Shown: in pieces, positions 1 to 10,889 of the stretch | How the letters are laid out: each line of letters starts with the position of its first letter | How positions within the stretch are numbered: the stretch's first letter is position 1 | Source: Blastomyces gilchristii SLH14081 | Taxonomy: Eukaryota; Ascomycota; Eurotiomycetes; Onygenales; Ajellomycetaceae | Assembly: GCF_000003855.2 (NCBI RefSeq) | Contig: NW_003101674.1 | Span: forward strand, 858,734 to 922,733 | DNA length: 64,000 nt | Direction of reading: 5' to 3' | Notes under the pieces: generated by a model | What the model was told of the DNA's origin: nothing | The model's database searches: none | What the model saw: only the letters and a program-made list of their open reading frames with translations | Made by a program: the position numbers and the translations under genes

Positions 1-271
1 TCACGCTCATCACGTTCAGATCCGTGTTGCAGACCAAATTAGCAATGTTGCGATGGATGAAGGCTTCACCGGGGTCTAGCCCCGTGATTTGCTCGGCGGG
101 AATGCGGCTGTCGCTGCAGCCGATCCATAGATAATCTGGATTCTGGCCATTCTGGAGCTTCTCAAAGAAGTGCGGATCTTTCGCGGCTTTTTCCGCTGCC
201 CATTTCCTGTTGTTTTCGAAGACGCGCTGGTGGGATTGCTTGAGGTATTTGGAGACGTCGGTAGGGGCCAT
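1..271 (-). CDS. Beta-carbonic anhydrase, N-terminal part (runs off the left edge)
   Basis: Beta-class carbonic anhydrase, which interconverts CO2 and bicarbonate with a zinc ion. The ATG is at 271-269 and the first 90 codons are open with no intron. The protein starts [15 protein letters not shown]. It carries the signature [10 protein letters not shown] at about residues 52-61, where Cys52 would be a zinc ligand and Asp54/Arg56 the catalytic dyad. Next come [17 protein letters not shown] and TDLNVMSV, both typical of the fungal NCE103/CanB group. The His-x2-Cys zinc ligands expected near residue 105 lie outside the window. There is no obvious mitochondrial presequence, so a cytosolic form is inferred. 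The start is chosen because the fungal family begins about 50 residues before the CSDSR motif and no upstream in-frame ATG was seen. Family assignment is secure; which paralogue is not. Confidence 0.93.
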   Translation of the reverse strand, partial: MAPTDVSKYLKQSHQRVFENNRKWAAEKAAKDPHFFEKLQNGQNPDYLWIGCSDSRIPAEQITGLDPGEAFIHRNIANLVCNTDLNVMSV

Positions 272-708
272 GTGGCTTATTGTCTGGTTGGTTGTACAGG
301 GGTAAATTAGGGCTGAGCTGGGTTTGCCAGAGTGACAATTATGACGAGAGTGAAGGCTGGGGTTGGCGGTAATGGTTTGTGTACTTGTAATGGCGCTTGC
401 GCAACGGGGCTGAATATCTAGTAGTTTCGATAGGTGATGCCGTTGAAACATTTATTTGAGACGGATGAAGGACTGAGTCTAGGAAAGGAGAAACTGGATT
501 TCGTAGCAGCGCGGGGAAGAGGGGCATTATAAGAGGGGGCATAGTAAGAAAGAAAATCGAGGGGCGTGGGTTGGGATTTTTGATGTCGGTGACCATCAAA
601 GCGCGGCACATGATGTCAGCGCAGAGTTTTCTCAACGATCGGGCTCAGGTACCCAGCCGGGTTAACCAACCAATGAGAGTCCACCATTCACCTGACACTA
701 ACCTGTAA
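272..708. other. Upstream region of the carbonic anhydrase gene
   Basis: No recognisable gene. It should hold the promoter and 5' leader of the minus-strand carbonic anhydrase. The small open frames here lack any recognisable motif. The right end (706-708, TAA) is the left target-site duplication of the adjacent transposable element. Confidence 0.6.
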
Positions 709-1432
709 AGGCCTGTTCGGTGACCCCGTCCAGGGCCGTATAAGTGCCAGCTTGTACGGCCCTGGACAGCTCTGGCTGGGGTTATACACACTAACCTGGC
801 CGGATAAGGCCTTCTGTTCAGTAGATTCTGTGTATAACTTAACTCTGTACAACTCGCCAAGCATGCCAAGCTGACAGTCAGATTCATATTATAGAGTTCA
901 ACGGTGTATTTAGTTGAAAAAGTGATAGATCTAAACCTATTCAAGTTAAATCTGTACTGTATACTCCGTAACTACACTGGAATGATATGTGCTGACATGT
1001 TCCAGTGTGGCCGTATGGAGTACAGCATCCAGAGACCTGCAAATATCATCAAAAATCAACAACCATGGTGAGCGACTGTGATAATGCAACCTGGAAGGCA
1101 ATATGACAGTATCTATGTCATAGACAGCAGTAAATAAGGCTTGCTGCTGAAGAAGTGATCAATTTGAGACTCATTAATATCCATTTTTCACTGATATTTG
1201 GTGTGTAAAGATAGTAATATAACAGGATTTTCAAACTGCTATATATCTGCTGGAATGGCATGATAGTCATCATCATAAAAAACCATTCATAAGGAAGTAA
1301 TACCAAAACACCAAGCAGACTACTCTTCATATAAGGAAAGATAGCAATAATGAAGGTTACCACTGTCAGAAGTTAAATATCCACTTTCTGTACGGCCCTG
1401 GCACTGTACGGAAAAAATCACCGAACAGGCCC
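709..1432. mobile_element. Harbinger/Tourist-like non-autonomous element, copy 1
   Basis: A 724-bp element closely matching 52427-53229 along its length. The ends are inverted repeats: AGGCCTGTTCGGTGA on the left and TCACCGAACAGGCCC on the right, differing only at the outermost left base. It is flanked by TAA at 706-708 and TAA at 1433-1435, the 3-bp TWA duplication characteristic of PIF/Harbinger transposons. A perfect 13-bp inverted repeat (GTCCAGGGCCGTA, 728-740 and 755-767) forms a subterminal hairpin. A related CAGGGCCGTACAG block recurs inverted near the right end. No transposase or other plausible protein is encoded, so it would need an enzyme supplied in trans. Superfamily assignment rests on the duplication length and end sequence only. 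Confidence 0.88.
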
Positions 1433-1435
1433 TAA

Positions 1436-3857
1436 TAGTGCTTGCAAGATGGGGGGGTGCGGTTCAATCAGTATGCCACTTTTCACTCTAACACCATTCT
1501 CTCGTCTTCAGTGGAGGACTGTCTCCTGAAATCAAAGACAGTGATGTCTCCCGCGATCTGATGTGTAAAAGACCAAGTGATGATAACATCTACTTCACAA
1601 AAGAATATAGTTTCAACACCAATCGGGCTTCTGTGTCTTTCTGCCAGATCTCCGTTATTAGATTAGCAGCAATGGACTTTCTACACGGAAAGGAGAGAAT
1701 GATCAAGGCGGCATCAGCAATAAGATTACAGGGAATTGAAACAGTTCAGCCTACCAGACCACATGCTTCCCTGCATGGAAAAGTCTCAGCTGCTCCTCTG
1801 GGACTTCAGCATTGCAATGCTCCATCACCCAAAGACGGTATGTTCAACCCCCTAACGATTTACTTTGATATCGCTTGCATCCGTATTGTGGCCATTTAGC
1901 ACATTCATCAGTTACTTGTCTGTTCGATACTGATACGTTCAATTGCCCAGCAGCTCCGAGCCACGGCCCGTCAACGTAGCAGCATTGTGACAACTTCCGG
2001 TCGACACCGTACCGAGACTCTTGCATCCAGCCGGGTACGATACGACTCGAACCGCACAGACAACAAGGCTTTTCCACAGGATAGCTGGTATAAATACATG
2101 GCTGGCTATGAAAAAGAAACGCGTGAATTCTCCAGACCTCGGTAACAAGGGTACGAAACAAACACAACAGTTGGGGATTTGATTGCATCTCAGAAGTAAC
2201 AGTCATAGAAAACAGGCAGCAGGGAATCACTTGAATGGGAATGGAAGCTCCAGGCACAGGGAAACAGACACAGGCAACAGGGGACCACTTCACGTAAAGC
2301 GAAACCTCACACACCACCAGAACACTCCTTGGACACCTCCCTTGGTCTAACACATTGCTATTTCCCCATCAGGATCGATGTATCTGCCCACAGTTATATC
2401 CCCCCAAGCGTCATCATCCTGAGCCTGCAAAAATTTTGCTGGCACGCTCCTAAAACAGATGGAATCTAGGCAGCCCTTCTGGCCAAAGATTATTCCTGAC
2501 CGAGAATTGGGATAGTACTTCTGTTAACGACCAGAGCAACAGTGCAAAGGTGGATGTAAGTATTCGTAAACTCAACGTTAGCGATAAGCTACACCCGACA
2601 TCCCCCTTCCAGCCGATAAGGATCGTGTACGGGATCGATTTCGAGATAATCGCGAAATCCTGGAGACAATACGTCCGATGAAATGATGGTTTGTTGGGCA
2701 CTAGTATCAAACAACATTACAGCATTTTCCAATATATTAAATGCTATACACAGAATTCACTCAATTTAATCAATTATATTTTAAATTAATTAATTAATTA
2801 ATATTAAATAATAGTACTGCTATTCTAATAACTGAACAGAGAGTTAAAAACTGTAAAAAGAAAATAAAAAAGAAAATGAGAAAAAAACTGTATATATATA
2901 ATTTAAAAAAAGGGTTGAGAATTAAAAAGAACTTGAATTACATATAAAATATTAATAAATGAGAAAGAGAGATGTTTAAAATCACTGACTCTCAATTATA
3001 AAATCACATAGTATTACAGTGTAGTGTATATAATATTATTGAATATACTGTCTGTACATACTCTAAATATATAGAAAATAATTGATAATATAAATTTGTT
3101 AATTTTTACTGGTAATTGAGACTCGCTTGTGGAAAGCAGGTTGGTAGGAACCGCCCTTTTAGATGAACGGAAGCGCACCAACCACCAGAGCGTCGACAAA
3201 AACAATGACGTCGGAGGCGAAAAAAAGAAGGACTCACCCCACCCGGATAACGATAGGCCAATTTCCATTTTCCAGTAGTCAACGAGTTGAGTATTAGTTA
3301 TACGGTCCATGTAGTTTTAAAAAGGAGGAATTTATTCAATTTAGTAAATACGAGAAGAGTTGCGCTTAGCTCTAGTTCCTGAATATCAAATCGCTTTCCA
3401 TGCTATCAAGATATTACTTCTTGTAAATTTCACTGCCTGAGCATTCGAGTATTGTGGCTTCTGCATAGCGCCCTGAGCGCATATTTTATACTGCCATCAC
3501 CGAGAGACGCCCTTTGATGGTAAGTACTTTCGTTTGTGATTTTTTAGAAGCCTAATAGCTCATTACTGTAAAGCACATATAGAGGATGTCCTTGATTTGA
3601 ATCCTGGTCCTTTGAATTATAGAAGTTTGGACGGTTTGGTTGGCTGGGTCCAACGGAAACTGATCTGGGACTTAACTTACCCAATGCTAAGTGCCCAAGC
3701 TAATTTGAAGGTCATTGGTAACTTAATATCTCCGACAAGTACATTATGAGCCTTGGAGCCCACTTGCTTCCTTTGAACAACAACCTAAGCAGGCCACAAC
3801 TCTCTCGGTTTCTGTAATTCTTGGTATCATCAACAACCTGAGACAATTCATAACAAG
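1436..3857. other. Gene-free stretch between element copy 1 and the APH pseudogene
   Basis: About 2.4 kb with no recognisable gene. Open frames occur at 1561-1899 (+) and 1844-2353 (-), but neither has a recognisable motif and the latter lacks an ATG start. The centre (about 2733-3115) is an AT-rich island listed separately. Confidence 0.5.
2733..3115. repeat. AT-rich low-complexity island
   Basis: About 380 bp composed almost wholly of A and T, with runs of TTAATTAA, ATATATATA and oligo-A. The sequence on both sides is of ordinary composition. It could be a decayed repeat, a replication or attachment region, or simple low complexity. No coding potential is seen. Confidence 0.6.
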
Positions 3858-4797
3858 ATGCCCATTAAACAGCAAATTCAACTGTCAGCAACTCTGAATG
3901 CAATGCAAACAGAGATGGACTTCCTCAACTCCCCCTTCTTCATCAAAGCAAGGTCAATAAGAGCTTGCCAACTGCTGCAGAGGTTGTCTCCCTCTCAGAA
4001 CAGTTCAACAAACATCCACGGCCTGCACCAGTTAAATTTGAACATCTAAATCTTCTTGTCAAGTTTGGGCTGTCTGTGACAGTTGAAGAAGCCCTAACTC
4101 TCCACATGCTTCAAACCTCTTTTACTTGAGAAGATACCTGTCCCAGAGGTGTATGGTTGAAGAGTTTATCAAAACTCTGTGTTCATTTATATGGAGCTTA
4201 TTTAGAGAGACACACTACATGATCAATGGGACAATGAGCCAGATAGATACTTTATTTGTGGCCAGTTACAGGAGATTATTTCTTCCCTTCAGCAAATTGA
4301 GCTAGATTCTTATGACTCATTTATTGGTATGCATGTATCTCACAATGTCTATCAGCAGAGTCATTTACTGAGATGTAGAATTCATAAATTGTGCACATTT
4401 GCACAATTATGTCTTTGCAACCATCCCTCAATCAGGACCTTTTAAAAATGTGAAAGCATTCAATGACTGGTTTTCTTCTCTGCCCCAAAGCTGGCTTCCT
4501 GATTCGAAGAGATATCGGGGTCCTTATCAAGACTACCTACCAGATGATGAGGCCATCAGATTGACTCATGGAGACTTGCATTGGAGTAATATTCTAATTT
4601 CACTAGCTGGTCGCCCACGTGTCCTTGCTGTAGTTGATTGAGCTCATGCTGAGGGAGTATTGCAAGGCCTTATACACATCAGACTATAAGGGGGAATGGG
4701 CCGAATGGCGCAATGTTTGGATTCTCAAATTTTTAACTGTGTATGAGCCTGAGTTCGCTGCTTTCAGTGAATATGTGCTGCAGATTGGAGCAGTATA
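3858..4797 (+). pseudogene. Decayed aminoglycoside phosphotransferase (APH) family kinase-like gene
   Basis: Pieces of a fungal APH-family (Pfam APH-type, choline-kinase-like fold) protein appear in order but in shifting frames. First comes an ATG start at 3858, then a block reading PAPVKFEHLNLLVKFG near 4025-4075. Next is a block reading EKIPVPEVYG and VFIYMELI (4125-4200), then PFKNVKAFNDWFSSLP (4438-4490). The catalytic-loop motif LTHGDLHWSNILI follows at about 4560-4598, with VLAVVD at 4623-4640 and EYCKALYTSDYKGEW after it. Breaks are a frameshift near 3950-3965, another near 4115, an in-frame TGA where a Trp codon is expected near 4160, and an in-frame TAG near 4200. VVD is followed by TGA where VVDW is expected (4639-4641), and a further frameshift follows. 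The intact family is common and paralogous in Onygenales and Aspergillus; substrate unknown. The number of lesions makes sequencing error unlikely. Confidence 0.85.
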
Positions 4798-6290
4798 AGT
4801 ATTGATTTTGTACTTAGCCTTCTAAATTACATTTTTCATGATCATTTACTGAGCTTCTGCTTCCAGTATCCTTCATAAGCTATGTACTCAAGTGTGCTTC
4901 ACCCTGTGATGATTGACCAGAGAAACAATTGCTAAATGCCAGAAATCAAAATGAAAAATGGGATTTACTAATAAGGGCCTCGTTTACCAGTTGACACTCC
5001 GTAGTACTTCATATAGAAAACAAAAATAAGCAACATGATTCAAATCTAAACAGGGCCAGCCCAGTATCACAATCAACAGTAACATCCGATTTATGCGCAA
5101 ATTCTGAGTTCACAGATCCTGCCTTGACCACGCCTGCCGCCAACCGGGTTCAAGCCAACATCGTGATTTGGAGGATCGCGTGCAGACTGAACAATCTGGA
5201 TCGCATTTTCATTGATATATTGATGGTGAACTAGACGGTGTACATAGTCCTGATATTTTCAATACCTTGCAGCGTTGCCATTAAGAATGCGGCCACCTAA
5301 CATCAGACCTTCGCTTTGGCGGTGGAAATCTGGAAACTCCCACACCCACTATATCGGTGAGAATTCCCAAGTCAAACAGGTGCGACATTTGCACTTGCCA
5401 ACAGAGGTGATCTTAGTGCTTGCATATTGAAGTCGCATTCATATCGCTCTGAACAGCTCTCCTCCATGGTAGGCTTTGAGAGGCCTTGGAATTGTCCTGT
5501 ACTGACAAATTGAGGCCCTGGACGGCCCGGAATAGGCCATTTCCCGCCGAAGCCGTCATTTTAAGCATGTATGTTAGCTTCACAGTTGGACGAGATCAGG
5601 TTTATGTTGCCAAGTTTGTCACCGCCAATCTACGCATATGTTCGCGTGGCCGTTGCATTGACAAAGAGTTTGTATTGTGATATGATAACTTCTGGTGAGC
5701 ACCACAGGCATGATTGTTAAGTGTGCTGTGAGCAGCAATCTGTATACTTTTATGGGAGTAAAACAGGAATAACACGGCGGATATTCTACATTTTGTGAGT
5801 ACGGGCAGTCTTTGTGATAATACTCTCCGACTATGAGACAAAATCCTGATAAATACAAGCCTCATCCTAAATTTTAACCTGACATCTCCTTCTCCGGTCA
5901 TCTCAGGATATACATCTTGAGATCTCTACTTGGTCGACTGATGGTGAAAGGATACCAGATAGTAAAAAATAAAAGGAAAAAAAAAAAAAAGAAAAAGAAA
6001 AAGAAAACACAAAATATTTAAGTGCTTTTGTTCGGTCACAGCTTTGATGGCAAATAACGTTTTTAGCTCCTATCGTCTGCCGTAATAAACCTCCTCGGGC
6101 GCGAAACTTTCTTAAGTGGTCTTCACGCGATTGCTCAAGCTAGTGGGGAGACAACCAAATAGTTTTCACTCTCAGCTTCTGTCCATCCATTCATCATCAA
6201 ATACCTTTGAAGGTTTTATTGACTTTAGACTCCTCTTCTTTTTAGCCAACTCGTAACTGAGATCTTGACTTTTCATCCCATACTCCCATC
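4798..6290. other. Intergenic region and pob3 promoter
   Basis: About 1.5 kb without a recognisable gene. The last 300 bases hold the pob3 promoter and 5' leader. An A-rich tract with AAAAG units lies at about 5977-6010. Short open frames at 5486-5680 (+) and 5602-5901 (-) show no motif. Confidence 0.5.
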
Positions 6291-8509
6291 ATGTCAGTTT
6301 GGCTTGCCCCCAGAATGCCCGTTACAGCATTCATTGACTGACTTCATAACAGGGAGAGCTTTGAGAACATATACCTTGACTTATCGAAACAGCCAGGCAA
6401 ATGTAAGCTTGCAGAGAGTGGCCTGGGTTGGCGACCATCAGGAGGCGGCGACACGTTCACTCTTGATAGCAGCAATATCGGCGCAGCGCAATGGAGTCGG
6501 GCTGCCAAGGGGTATGAGCTAAAGATTCTATCCCGTTCTTCAGGAGTTATTCAGCTTGATGGATTTGAACAAGAGGTACGAAATTAAAATGTGCACTCTA
6601 TTATCCTCGTTTGCTTTTATGAGACTGACATTTACGGTACTTTAGGATTTTGAACGAACGAGTAAGGCTTTCAAGATCTGGTATGGTATCAACCTTGAAA
6701 ACCGAGAACATGCGCTTCGAGGATGGAACTGGGGGAAAGCAGAATTCACAAAAGCAGAACTCGCATTCAATGTTCAGAACCGACCAGCCTTCGAAATCCC
6801 TTATTCAGAAATATCAAATACAAATCTTGCGGGCAAGAACGAGGTTGCAGTCGAATTTTCACTTCCAACCGATGGTGTTAATGGAACAACCGGACAGTCA
6901 GAGGGCGGCACTAAAAACAGAGGAAGAAAGGCTGGTGCTGGCCGTGACGAATTGGTGGAGATGAGATTTTACATTCCCGGCACAGCGCTTAAAAAAGAGA
7001 AGCCGGAGGGAGAGGAAGATGATGAAAGCGTTGATGGTGAAGAAGCTGAGGAGCAGAATGCGGCAAACTTGTTCTATGAAACTCTAATGGATAAGGCCGA
7101 GATTGGGGATGTCGCTGGTGATACTTTTGCTACCTTCCTGGATGTGCTACATCTTACACCAAGGTCAGAATTTTTCCTTCTCAAAGCTTTCCTACAATAA
7201 CCTACTTACTGACATCCTCACAGAGGCCGTTTCGACATTGATATGTACGAAAGTTCATTCAGATTACGTGGCAAAACATACGACTATAAGATCCAGTACC
7301 AATCGATCAAGAAGTTCTTCCTATTACCGAAGAATGATGATACCCATACGTTGATTACTCTTGGCTTGGACCCTCCACTCCGACAAGGCCAAACCCGATA
7401 TCCATTCCTAGTTATGCAGTTGAAACTTGATGATGAGATTAGCATCGATCTTAACATGACTGAGTATGTTACTTTCTTTATCACAGCAATTCCGCGGCTT
7501 CACTAATAAATTTGCGGCAGTGAGTTACTTCAAACCCGCTACAAGGACAAGTTGGAGGCCCATTACGAGGAACCCATTCATCAGGTTGTAACGAAAGTAT
7601 TTCGCGGTCTTTCCGGGAAAAAGGTCGTGATGCCTTCAAGAGATTTCGTCAGGTCAGCAACTGGTTTATCTCAATCCCTTTCTGAATCTCGCAATAAAAA
7701 CTCGGGCCCAAATTCCGATCATACCCAATCACCCAATGGACATCTTCGATCGAAAATTACTGACCCAAAATATAGTCACCACGGACACTCCGGCGTCAAA
7801 TGCTCCATCAAAGCAAACGAAGGCCTTCTATTTTGTTTAGACAAAAGCTTCATGTTCGTACCCAAACCCGCGACGTACGTCCAAATCGAGAATATATCCG
7901 TAATCACCATGTCTCGTGTCGGTGGTGCTATCTCTGCTAGTCGGACCTTTGATATCACGATGACCCTTAAAGGTGGAATGGGAGAACATCAGTTTAGCAA
8001 TATCAATCGGTATAACTCTTCCGCAACTCAACCCCCTGTTAGAGCAAGTTAATTACTGAAATCCTACTGACGATGATACAGTGAGGAACAACAACCATTG
8101 GAAGAATTTTTCAAGGCGAAGAATATAAGATTTAAGAACGAGATGGCCGATGATGTCAGCTATTCCCCTGCTCAGATTCCCAATCTACTATGTTATACAA
8201 TGGTATGCTAACTCTTCATCGCAGTCATCTGCGCTTCTTGCCGCCGCTCTGAACAACGACGATGGTTCCAGTGACGAGGATGTAGCCATCGGGAATGATC
8301 GTGGCTCGGCCGACGAAGACGAAGAATCTGTAGACGAAGACTTCCAAGCAGAGTCCGAATCCGATGTTGCGGAGGAATACGACTCTGCGCATGAGAGCAG
8401 TGGCAGCGGAAGTGATGTTGAGATGGATGATGCCGACGACACCAGGGACGTCGAGGTCGAGGTCGATGACGACGACAGACCGAAGAAGAAGACCAAGGTT
8501 GGAAAATGA
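6291..8509 (+). CDS. pob3: FACT complex subunit Pob3 (SSRP1-like)
   Basis: Subunit of the nuclear histone chaperone FACT (with Spt16), which disassembles and reassembles nucleosomes during transcription and replication. Exons: 6291-6292, 6353-6575, 6646-7163, 7224-7463, 7521-7652, 7776-8009, 8082-8154, 8225-8509. All phases join to give 568 residues, the usual fungal length. The protein starts MESFENIYLDLSKQPGK, the expected Pob3 N-terminus. To obtain it, the first intron (GTCAGT...AACAG, 6293-6352) must split the ATG as AT/G. Then come the N-terminal PH-like dimerisation module, the SSRP1-type middle region (RFDIDMYESSFRLRGKTYDY; YPFLVMQLKLDDEISIDLNM) and the second PH module ending FDITMTLKGG. 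A very acidic tail (about residues 475-565) ends KKKTKVGK. There is no HMG box, as expected in fungi, where Nhp6-type proteins supply it. High confidence in identity; the start rests on the split-ATG model. Confidence 0.95.
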
Positions 8510-10889
8510 CGGGAAGGGATTTGCAAATAACGCTATTTTCTGGAGGTGTTTCAATAGTTTTGTATTATCATCATCATTTCCCGTGCTTTCTCCCTTAACA
8601 ATAGTCACATCGGTGTTATTGACCTTTTTGAGGTTTTACATTCGGTTTACTTTTTTTGGTTGTTTATTTATCCTTTGCGGGATGTTTACGCTAGGAAGCT
8701 TGCTCTTTTTCTTCATTCTGATCCCATTGTTGATAAAAAGGGTTTCAAAAGGGGCTTTTCCAAATTTAATTTCACTCTGCTTCTCCCGATGATTTATTTG
8801 CCTTTTATCTAGCACCAAGTCGTGCAACAGACACCACCTATATGGCTCCTTGGTTGTCTCGCGCGGCCGTCTTTACGCCATTTAATATTCAAAACTAAAT
8901 GAATTACTGATTTTCTTTCCCCCTTTGGCCAGCGCAGCAATCTCAGATATCACGTGTCACAGAAGAAAAATTTTATCAGCCACAGCAATGTGGCGCAGTG
9001 CATACACACACCGCCCTTTAGTACCAAAATGTTCCTGCAAGTTGGAATTGTTTTTCTCCCTTTGCTCGCTCCGATTTGACACGTGTTGAGCATTGACAGG
9101 AACGGTGACTTCGGATTAAATGTGATGAATGCCTTGCTGAACCATCATGTAAGTATGCAGGACTATTGTCGCAGCCGTACCAGCGGCGCAGACGAGCGAG
9201 AGTATTCTCAAGAGAAACGGTGCGAAAACGACAGGGAAAGGATAAGCTTACGGAGTACTCCGTAGTTTATCCATATTTCTGCCCGAAGCCATCTTTCACT
9301 TTTCGCGTGACGATAATGAAGCTAGGCCGGGGAAAGATAAGGTGAGCGCAAACTTTCCCTTACGAGTCGTAGATATGGCAAGAATAATTTAAAATGGTCT
9401 GGATTTTTCGTCATGAGCGGTAAATGAAACTAATGCCTCCCCCATCACACAGATCATACCCCTCATTTCCGTTTTATGATGTTCATGCTCATGTTCAAAC
9501 ATTCCATGTTTAAACCTAGCGAGATAGAGGAGGGGTTTGTCGCGTAGGTTTGCCGGCCCGGAGGAGCCAGGAATCTTTGTCCGCTTTCCCCCCTTCCCGC
9601 TATTTAAGCTCTTTGGACAGACCCACAATTGGTGGGCAGTTTGAATGGAGAAGAATAAAAGTGTCAGGAGGGAGGGTGGTGTGAAATAACAGGGGTAAGT
9701 TCTGGACTGTGACTGGATGGAGGGTGAACCATCCGCTCGGTGCCATTTTGGTAATGTGACTTTGTGGTGGTGTGGACCCTTCCCTGGGCTCTTTTGGATA
9801 GGGAAGAAGTATTTGATGGCATCTTCGGCGGATTAATTCCCGGTTGATGGACTGGGAGATCCCTGCCTTCCCTCACGAGATGATGTGTCACATTTTTGAA
9901 TATCTGTAGATAGGCAGCGAAAAATGACCAGCGAGAATAGATGGCAATGGATATTTCGCCTTAAGGTTGCAATGAGAAACTCATTTTCCGGCTTCCTTTC
10001 TACTAAATATTATTGTTTAGTTCCTGCAGTGAAGATTCCATATCGAACAATTCTCACACTGTCGTTGACTTGAAGACTAATATCAGCCTGGCTCTAGAGT
10101 ATCAACGAAGATCGCGAAGATTAGCTTGGTGCTATTTGGGCATTATTCAGTGTGCACTTGACCTTATACTTCTCTTGTTATCCTGGATTGAACCAAGGGG
10201 AAGCCACCACACAACCCTGAACAGTTTCCCTCTCTGCATCGCCCACAAGTAGAGCTGGACAGTTGAACCCAGGCGAGACTCAAAACAGGGGGCTCAAAGA
10301 AGGGGTCCTGCCCATGTTTCCGATCCTTTGCGGTGGCTCCTGGTAGAGGAAAGAGTTATGTGACTCAGGTACTTCGATTTATCTAGGGAATTGCTCAACA
10401 ACCCATCACAATTATGAAAATTCCAGGATCAGGCCCCAGTCCCCAGCGGTGGTGGGCATTGTTCATTCATTTCCCAGATACGGAGTAGTTATACCGCCAA
10501 GCTTTACCTATATTAGGCGGAAGCAACAAATTGTTCATGTTTCACGTGACTACGTTGCACCAGCCACTCCCATTTCGGGTTAGGCGCGGCTAAACCGTGA
10601 CGCGATAGAACTCAGGAGATTTTCCAGGCCAACTGCGACAATTTTATTGATCGCCATCGGTTTCAAAGCAGCGTTTCCCATCTATCTGGACTTAACGTAT
10701 CTGCTTTTTGTTTACAAACGTATCACACCATGCGATTCCACAGCTGTTGAATTTTCACCTTTCTTGATCCTAACTCGCTACGGAAATCTGCTCTTTTCTG
10801 GAGCGAAATCTCGACCTCCAAGCATCCTGAGCTATTACTCGGCCGTCTCTAAACCACCTCCCATTACCTGACCTTCCACATCCTTCACA
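8510..10889. other. Intergenic region between pob3 and the tho1-like gene
   Basis: No gene recognised in about 2.4 kb. It contains CACGTG cores at 8951-8956, 9080-9085 and 10543-10548, the last about 340 bp upstream of the tho1-like ATG. A perfect 16-bp palindrome TACGGAGTACTCCGTA lies at 9249-9264 and a half-site at 10479-10487. Open frames on both strands (for example 9389-9628 and 9664-9891, minus) lack motifs. Confidence 0.5.

Noticed and set aside
2030..2060. tRNA B-box-like sequence (GGTTCGAGTC on the minus strand)
   Set aside because: No matching A box, acceptor stem or anticodon arm can be folded around it.
1844..2353. 169-codon minus-strand open frame
   Set aside because: No ATG start, no recognisable motif, and a Cys-rich composition typical of chance frames in this DNA.
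5510..5536. GGCCCTGGACGGCC-like string resembling the transposon subterminal repeat
   Set aside because: Only a dozen bases match and neither terminal repeat nor target duplication is nearby.
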